Below, one piece after another: positions 57,166 through 64,000 of a stretch of 64,000 nucleotides of DNA. This stretch comes from Eleusine coracana subsp. coracana. Taxonomy: Eukaryota; Streptophyta; Magnoliopsida; Poales; Poaceae. The translations under genes and the position numbers were made by a program. The notes beneath the pieces were generated by a model, which saw only the letters and a program-made list of their open reading frames with translations, was not told the DNA's origin and did not search any database. The stretch covers positions 18,123,013 to 18,187,012 of the forward strand of contig CM064429.1 in assembly GCA_032690845.1 (NCBI GenBank), written 5' to 3'. Within the stretch, counting starts at the first letter, position 1. The number at the start of each line of letters is the position of its first letter.

Positions 57166-59061
57166 TTATTCTTCAACATTTTTCTTCTTTGGCACAAACT
57201 GTCGAGCCCACAGATGTTTTCCTCTCATCATAAATTTGACTCTCTTGTTACCATCAAGGACATGGAAGAGAGTCGCCTGTGAGAAAAATGTGACATGTGC
57301 ATAGAGTGGTGGCCTGGATTCCATTGGCTCCTCAACAATTATTTCTTCAACATCTCCATAGTGCCTATGATATAAAAACATTACATGAATAAAAATAAAA
57401 TGTAAGAAAATGAATACTACAACATAATCAAGTCAAACACACAAAATAAATTCTTTTTCTTTGATATGTATCGTGGGTAGTTGAAGAAACAGTCTCTGCC
57501 GTGTTTGAGCAATATTTATCTCTCTAGTGCATACAATAATTCAATATTTACACAAACATATAACAGAGATGGTTGGCATACACAAAAAAAGGTGATAATT
57601 GTGAACTGAAATGCCCAGCATTGGTTCATTTTATAAACTCAGGCATTCATCACTCATACTACTTAGTTTTCTCTTGATAAAATTGAGTTGCTATGACTAG
57701 TGAACACAAAAAATTCAATATTTACACAACATATAATAGAGATGATTGGCATACAACAAAACAAATTTAATGATTGTGAACTGTTAAATGCCCAGCATTA
57801 GTTCATTTTAGCACATATACACTCAGGCATGATCACCTCTACTGCTTAGCTTTCTGTTGACAAAATTGAGTTGCTATGGAAGAATTATCACCAATTTCAG
57901 AAGGTTGTAGACAGCTGTACACTTATGGTTTTCTTTGTTTTACAAGAAAAATAAAGTATACTCTATGCATATAGATCCAAAACCAATCTGGTCATGATTG
58001 ACATCTCTGCAAATATTTTTTTGTCTGAAGTCCCCAACATCAAAACTCTCCATCAAAATAACTATTACTACAAAGATTGGCAAGAATAGATATTACCGCA
58101 TAAAGAACTCATATAGTTCAACTTTAGTAAATGGGTAGCCATTGGAGAAAGTCACGAAGAGAGTTCTCTCATCACTTGGAACACTGGAATGTTGCTGGAT
58201 CTGAACCTGAAGCATCATCACAAAATATTAGAATATAAAGTGTTAGGTCTCACAAGTTAAAAAAACTGATTAAATAGTGTTCACAGTTCACATGTTCATT
58301 AGAGACTGATCATGATGTTAAATAGTGATAATTCTTACAGCATGATCTGGCATGTCCCTTATGTTCAGTGTATCCATAAGAGTTACCAAGCCATATGTTG
58401 ATTGATGCTCGTCAGCAGTGTGCTTTGCATCTTCGAGGATTTGATTATTTGAAGACATCATACTCCTGGAACTTGTGCCTTCTTCACTGTTCGGGTTAAC
58501 GTAGGCAGCCCTGATCTTGGCTAAAAGATCCTTCTGCAATAATCATTAGGAAATTATAAAACAAAACTGGTGGCATATATATCCTTCAATCTACCATATC
58601 TAATATTTTTTTACCGTGCTCATGCGAGCTTCTTTATCCCTTCTGTTGCCGTGGTGACCTTGACTAGTAGAATAGGTGGTCTCCTTCATCTTAGCTATTT
58701 CTTGGAGATCTTCGAACACCTTGTAACAAACGTTGTTGAGGTACAAAGTAATAGCTGCAAGAGCTTCTTTCTGAAAATAGCTTATTTGACTAGATCTACC
58801 AATGGAGAAATCACTAGATTTAAGAAATAAGGCTTCAATAAAAATGTTTCCAGCAGAAGCAATTTCCCGGAGATGATTGTTACTGAATGAGTCTATGCGT
58901 GCAAGGAAATCAACATGACCATTTCTCTCAATCCACAACCAAAAGGCAAGGATCTCCATGGAAAGGGGAGCGTCAATCCCAAGAGAAAAGACCAACCGGG
59001 AGAGCAACTGACGCAGAACCATATAGAAGGGACTAGTAGGATTCAACAGATGGGGCGCCAT
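57166..59061 (-). CDS. RNA-recognition-motif protein, four exons, 316 residues
   Basis: Read on the minus strand: exon 1 59061-58615, exon 2 58533-58339, exon 3 58206-58097, exon 4 57364-57166. All introns have GT-AG ends, and the exons (447, 195, 110, 199 nt) add up to an open frame of 316 codons plus stop. Residues 1-149 (MAPHLLNPTSPFYMVLRQLL...) are a conserved plant-type helical region with a basic end. Residues 150-214 are Ser/Asn-rich. Residues about 229-308 form an RNA-recognition motif with TLFVTFSNGYP as the RNP2-like strand, FMRHYGDVEEI and AHVTFFS as the RNP1-like strand. The end is RQFVPKKK. RNP1 lacks the usual second aromatic pattern, so RNA binding may be weak. The start at 59061 is preferred over an upstream in-frame ATG at 59103, because sequence before MAPHLL looks like leader. 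Likely a functional host gene, head to head with B12D. Confidence 0.85.
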
Positions 59062-60917
59062 GGGAAATATGCTGAAGAGCAAAATAGCAAAGAGGAGTCG
59101 CAAGTATTGAAAACTAAGGATACGCAGGAGGATGAGAAAATCGGATCTGGGCTCTGGTTATTATGTAAAGAGGCATAGGAGTTCTTCGTTGAAAAAAGGG
59201 AAGGAGTTCACATGTATAGTGTTACCATGCTCTCACCACATTTAATAGTTGTCCACAATGTATGACCAGAGGATAGGCAGAGGCGACAAATACGCAAACA
59301 AAGCACAAGCTGTACTCAATTAATAGTATGTCACCCTTGCCAAATAATTCATGATAAAGTATTTGCATGCAACACCTCTAAAAAATCTGGCTCTTACGAG
59401 GGACTCATCAATGTTCTAGAATTGGCATGTTCAAAGGTATATGAAGATTGAATCCAATGAAAAACCACAGATAAATAAATAAGGAAAATTGTCTCATGCT
59501 TCCGCTATTAGCAAATTTACCCGTGTTGAGGATTAAACTAGTAACAAACTAATGTGCCTCTAGGGGAGAGAAATATGTAAAAGATGGCTTCTGCTGATTA
59601 ATTTGTATATCTGATTGGTATATATATTTAACATTAAGTACTAGAACTCTCTTTAAATGCACTTCATCAAGTATAGGAAATCTAAATAACAAATAAGTCA
59701 TGCATCAAAATATGAGCAATTTCAAATGGCAGTATTAGTGATTCACTATAGGTCTGGATGGACCAGCAGGAATGGCTTTCGTTGCAGTTAGAGAACGAAG
59801 TCACGGAAAGTGAAATTTGGTCTTGTGAGAAGATAGTCAACTTGTCATCACGTTGAATGATCTAAAACAGTTGCAAAACAAATGACTTGTGACGAGCTTA
59901 TTAGGCAAGTCTGATGCATAGCAAGATTTTTTTTTCTACTATTTGTGGAACACAACGCTCACAAACACACATGAGTACTTATCCATATGATTATACACAC
60001 CACAATCAATGCGTATAGGTTTATTTATATGACAATCCTAAGAGCTTCAAACTTAAAAATTCTGACATTTCATGACAGATTTCCCCCCAAAATAATATTT
60101 ACTCTAGGCGAAGAAGCGACCTTAATCGCATGAACCACTTTTTAGTTGTGCACAGCAAAGCGGTATGTCATGTTCCCGACTGAGCAGATCAAAGACAGAT
60201 TTGAGAGCTCATGCATGGCCACCTCCCACTCATGCTCGCTTTCAGAAATAAGAGGTAGGACCACCATTACCCTCAACGACAGTAATGGACGGCCGACGGC
60301 TCCAACAAGATGGTGACGTCCGCCGAATGAGTGCAACACCCGCACCGTAGCGGACGTGGCTTTGGAGTGTCTGAGGAAGAGAGCGGGAATAGTGCTGAGG
60401 ATCGAATTGCATTATTGACAACAGTGGCCTTGTTAAATTAATGAACCGATTTGATCGAATTGCCCCTTGGTGTTAGAAAACGAAAATTAATCCAAATGGG
60501 ATCGAGGTGCTAATACATGCCAGATTCTGTCGTGTGTCCGACCTTTGCACTTCTTTCTCTAAAAATCAGTCGCGTCGCGTCGTTTCTCCTTTGTTCTTCA
60601 CGTAATCACATGGGCCCATCCAAGCAACTTTCAGCATTTCTCATTCCAAATATACCCTACATACAAAAGTCTTCCACAAAAGTTAAGGAACGTCCAACGA
60701 ATCGCAGGTTAGAGGTTGCAGATGAATGACCGGGTCCTGAAATTACTATTTTCCCGAAATAGGAGTATCACTTAGTAAACGTTCTCCCTTGCCTCCAGGG
60801 AAGCCAGCCGTTTTTTTCAGTTACAAGGCTATTCAATTCCTACCATTCTCTTCTTCCTGGGGGCAGTTGAGACGCACAGAACTTTCCTCCTCTCGCGAGA
60901 AAGGAAATCCTTCAACC
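59062..60917. promoter_or_regulatory. Shared intergenic/promoter region between the RRM gene and B12D
   Basis: About 1.86 kb between two divergent start codons. No clear TATA box was pinned down for either gene, and a repeat-like or MITE insertion cannot be excluded in the AT-rich part (59300-60100). Short frames at 60142-60345 and 60517-60729 are not convincing. Confidence 0.45.
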
Positions 60918-61349
60918 ATGTCATCTCGCTGGATTCGACCGGAGGTACGAATCGATCCACTCTACAGATCGACCCTTGTTGCGATACACAAACACGCAAG
61001 TTTTTTCGCTCTCAGATTTTTGTGCTATGGGACCACCGATTACCAAACGGCACCGAATTGATCCAAAAAGTTTAAACGCATGCTTCAACGGGACGTGTGC
61101 ATGCAGGTGTACCCGCTGTTCGCGACGACGGGCGTGGCAGTGGGCATCTGCGCGATGCAGCTGGTGCGCAACATCACCACCAACCCGGAGGTGCGGGTGA
61201 CCAAGGAGAACCGCGCCGCCGGGGTGCTGGACAACTTCGACGAGGGGCGGCGCTACTCGCAGCACGGGGTGCGCAGGTTCTGGCTCTCCAAGCGCCGCGA
61301 CTACATGCAGGCCATGGACAACGTGCCCACCGAACCCACGCCCAAGTAG
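60918..61349 (+). CDS. B12D: B12D protein, mitochondrial complex I MLRQ-type subunit, two exons, 89 residues
   Basis: Exon 1 (60918-60944) codes for only MSSRWIRPE. The intron 60945-61106 has gt and ag ends, and exon 2 (61107-61349) codes for VYPLFATTGVAVGICAMQLV and the rest, ending PTEPTPK. The protein has one membrane-spanning segment near residues 12-30, then VRNITTNPEVRVTKENRAAG, the block NFDEGRRYSQHGVRRFWLSK and RRDYMQAMDN. These are hallmarks of plant B12D, a small single-span inner-membrane protein homologous to the MLRQ (NDUFA4-like) subunit. It is known from seed ripening and germination and, in rice, low-oxygen growth. Length matches the family (about 85-90). Exon 2 is GC-rich, as usual in grasses. 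Looks intact. Confidence 0.95.
60945..61106 (+). other. B12D: B12D intron
   Basis: gtacga at the donor and gcatgcag at the acceptor, phase 0; 162 bp. Confidence 0.9.
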
Positions 61350-61757
61350 AACATCGACTACATATGCAGATCATCAACGTACGGCTGATCAATGACGTCG
61401 ACATTTCATGGGTAGATCGAACAAATCCTAAGTGCTGTCGCCGTTGTGGCGCATCTTGGACCGTCATACGGAATGACCATGGGTAACCAGTTACTCGCCC
61501 GTGTGAACTAATTCTATATATGTGCTGCCATTGTTTACTTTTGGGTTTCTTTTTGTTAATATAATCATGAACGGAGCTCTTGAATTTGATCTCATTAGTG
61601 CTTCAAGTTTATATATAAATATTGTGACTATACTGTTACCCGATATTAACTTCTACAAATACCCCCATACGTAATAACGTAGATGTGTCCGTCAAAAAAT
61701 GCATGCATCTGAATGGTACTTGAAAAAAAAGGTTAGTTTCATATCAGCACATCCAAT
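61350..61757. other. B12D 3' flank
   Basis: Contains the likely 3' UTR; gttaatataatcatg near 61555 is a possible near-upstream polyadenylation region. No gene seen. Confidence 0.5.
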
Positions 61758-62762
61758 CACTACTAGAAAAAAAGGCTTTTAGCGGCGGGTCAAAATGGAA
61801 GCGGGCCAACCAGCCTACCGCTATGAAAGCGCAACTAAAAATAAATTTCTCGGCGGGTCATCTATGGGACAAACCAACCACTGGTAAAGATCATATTGTA
61901 GCGGCGTCACCCGCCACTATGAATTTCCAAAAAAATAAATAAATAAAAGTTTGGCCCGGCCCGGCCGCCAGGCCCGCGATGCCATGGATCTAGCCACGGC
62001 CCGGCTGGATTCACGTCGGGGAAGGGGGCGCCACCGCCGAGGCGCCCTTCATCGGAGCAGCACTCGCTAGAGGCCGATGTCCGCGCACGCCTGAGTCGAC
62101 ACACCGCCGCAGATCCGGGCCCGCGACGGATCCACACGCCAGGGGAGTCTGCTTGCCGTCGGAGGGAGGGCGCGACGCCGCACATCCGGGCCTGACATAG
62201 ATCCCCGCTCACGGCCGGGGGAGGCTGCCTTCCGCCAGGGGGGATGGCAACATCCGGAGCCTCGCATGGCCGAGGGATGCGCGCCGTCGGGGGCCACGCG
62301 TTGCCGGGGGAAGCGCGACGCCGGGCCCATGCGTGGCCGTGGGAGGCGCGCCGCCGAGGGAGTCTGACTGCCACCGGGGGTGGCGGGGGGCACTGAGGGA
62401 GGCCACCTGCCACCGGGGGTAGGGCTCGCCGGAGGTCCTGCGCAGGGAGAGAGAGAGTGGAGGAAAGAGAGAGGGGAGGAATGAGTCTAGGGTTTGCTCT
62501 ATTTTTATAGGAATCAACTGGCCCATAGTGGACAGAAAAATAGAACTGGGCCTCATATCTTAATTATCAACCGCCTCTAAGAATTGGGTCGATTTGTAAC
62601 TGCGGTTTAAAATGTGACCTGCCTCTAAAAGTTGATTTTTAAAGATGATTGATAATATGAACCGCTATTAAAAATTATTTAGCCACTGTAGCAGCGAATT
62701 TCTTTATATCCGCCGCTACGGTATTTTTGCTAACGCCGCTAAAGAGCCTTTTTGTGGTAGTA
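61758..62762. mobile_element. Non-autonomous CACTA element, 1005 bp
   Basis: It begins cactactagaaaaaaaggc. On the other strand its right end reads tactaccacaaaaaggc, so the terminal inverted repeats are about 30 bp and continue into tttagcggcg on both sides. The 3-bp duplication aat (61755-61757 and 62763-62765) is the size CACTA elements make. Sub-terminal copies of gcggcgggtc- and cgccgcta-like units recur near both ends. The centre (61930-62440) is very GC-rich and holds long frames on the minus strand, which may be captured host sequence or a compositional artefact. No transposase. Confidence 0.85.
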
Positions 62763-62765
62763 AAT

Positions 62766-63507
62766 TTTCATGAGCTGCACTAATTTAAGTTTCCATTACA
62801 CATTTGTTAGACGTATTCAATGCATTCTAGTATCATATGATTTAAGAGAATTTATTTGGTCTGGAGAGCACTGGACGACGAAAACTAGATGTTGCCCTCC
62901 TATCGCACAGTTCTGTATCTTGTTTCCTCTCTTCTTTGGCTTCTGTCTCTCTCACTAGTTTTTCAACAACGCATATTCTCTAGTGCTCACCGACCGGGAG
63001 ATCGAGATATGTTCAATGCGTTTTTCTAACATATAGTTTAATAGATATTGGTCGAGCACTCACGGGATGACGACCTATTCCCACAATTATGTTTCTTTTT
63101 TCCTCTTTTTTTGTTCATTCTCTATCATGCGTAATCACATAGTTTTGTAACAACGTAATTAGACCCTGCTAACCTCGAATGGTCAGTGACCGGGGCGAGC
63201 GAGGCCGATGACTACATAATTTGAAGTAAAAGTCTCCGTTTACCCTCTTTTAGACAATCCCAAGAGTCATGCACATTACCCTTTATTTGCAACTCGTGCT
63301 TCGATGCCCCTTCACTATTAAAAAACTAGCTGTGAGCACTAGAGAATCAGCTGCGCTTCTTTGTACTAAAGAGAAAAAAGCAATCCCCATACATTCCTCC
63401 ATCTCACACGAGGATCAATATGAGATGCAGTTTACATCATGAATTAAGAACTGAGAAAACAAAAACAACCAGGACCAAACTAGACCGACGAGAGAGCAAA
63501 AGCTAAG
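62766..63507. other. AT-rich intergenic sequence and LINE 3' flank
   Basis: No gene recognised. The part next to 63508 is probably the 3' untranslated end of the LINE fragment. Confidence 0.4.
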
Positions 63508-64000
63508 CTAGAATCTTTCGACGAGACCTAAGCCCTCAAGCTTCTTAGCTCCAACCATGCACCAGAGGCTATGCTCATCCTTAAGCTCCCTCATAATTGA
63601 GGTAACAGAAGGAGAGCTGTGGTCAAACACACACCCATTTCTATGTTTCCAGACAATCCATGCGACCAGAATGATCAGAGAATTGACTCCTTTTTTGTGT
63701 TGCTTCAGGACTTTACGCAATGCCCTACTCCACCAATCAGCAATGTTGTGTACGACCGTCCTAGGCACCAAGTCTGTTAAGTTCAAAGGCGAGAACACAC
63801 TGAACTACACTTCTCTTGCCACCACACATGTAGTCAGAAGGTGTTGAGGAGTCTTATCCTCTTGATCACATAAAGGACATTTTTCTGGATGAGATAGACC
63901 CCTTTTTACCAATTTATCTGCAGTCCAGCAACGGTTTCGTATTGCTAACCACAGTAAGACTTTGCATTTGGGTAGTGCCTAGGTCTTCCAAAGTCGTCTC
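63508..64000 (-). pseudogene. LINE (non-LTR) ORF2 C-terminal fragment, zinc-binding RT end
   Basis: Read downwards from the window edge: LPKCKVLLWLAIRNRCWTAD, then CPLCDQEDKTPQHLLTTC, a tag stop near 63808, and on to SLIILVAWIVWKHRNGCVFD with a stop at 63508-63510. This is the reverse-transcriptase zinc-binding (zf-RVT) region that ends ORF2 of plant L1-type LINEs. The in-frame stop shows it is a dead copy. The rest lies outside the window. Confidence 0.85.

Noticed and set aside
61097..61486. 129-residue plus-strand and 97-residue minus-strand frames over B12D
   Set aside because: They are GC-rich shadows of the B12D second exon.
61907..62556. Minus-strand frames of 108-168 residues
   Set aside because: They lie in the GC-rich centre of the CACTA element, overlap each other in several frames and show no domain; kept only as a finding about possible cargo.

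Overview
The window is nuclear DNA of a grass, most likely a panicoid relative of sorghum, maize or sugarcane. This is inferred from the intron-bearing plant genes, the families of LTR retrotransposon and CACTA transposon present, and their deep nesting. It holds no prokaryotic gene, CRISPR array, tRNA or rRNA gene. Roughly the first 54 kb is one nested pile of transposable elements, almost all broken. The last 10 kb is gene-bearing, with two host genes that look intact.

Bases 1-23100. The oldest layer is a CACTA (En/Spm) TNP2-type transposase on the minus strand, now in three pieces (18126-19096, 16282-17289, 706-2443). Three insertions break it: a TRIM at 17290-18120 (target duplication tcctt), an LTR element starting at 19097, and a Tat-like Ty3/Gypsy element at 2444-16276 (duplication agtta/aatta). 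The Tat-like element lies on the minus strand but carries a plus-strand, intron-containing gene of the 'putative gypsy-type transposase' (PF04195-like) family. A second Ty3/Gypsy element (8842-15796, chromovirus-like pol, duplication gccac/gccat) sits inside that gene.

Bases 25400-54040. A non-autonomous LTR element coding for a 'putative plant transposon protein' (Transposase_32-like) is present as two copies, A (25424-27549) and B (35177-37713). Both are followed at the same base by the LTR of a minus-strand Ty1/Copia element. After copy A the Copia element still has its pol; after copy B only a solo LTR remains. The right flank of the solo LTR runs into the polypurine tract and 3' LTR of the Transposase_32 element, and that LTR is related to the Copia LTR. 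The simplest reading is that the Copia element jumped into its own non-autonomous partner and the locus was then duplicated by recombination. A second Tat element (37893-50604, duplication aggag/acgag) sits inside the solo LTR. It carries an antisense multi-exon gene of the PF04195-like family with a clear TATA box. Its pol is broken by another solo LTR (43074-44641, duplication atgac/atgaa).

Bases 54041-64000. A four-exon RNA-recognition-motif gene (59061-57166, minus) and a two-exon B12D gene (60918-61349, plus; mitochondrial complex I MLRQ-type subunit) stand head to head. A 1-kb non-autonomous CACTA element with duplication aat (61758-62762) lies downstream of B12D. The 3' end of a LINE reverse-transcriptase ORF runs off the right edge.

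All target-site duplications, LTR ends and splice sites were read by eye. No alignment or database search was run, and family names rest on recognised motifs.
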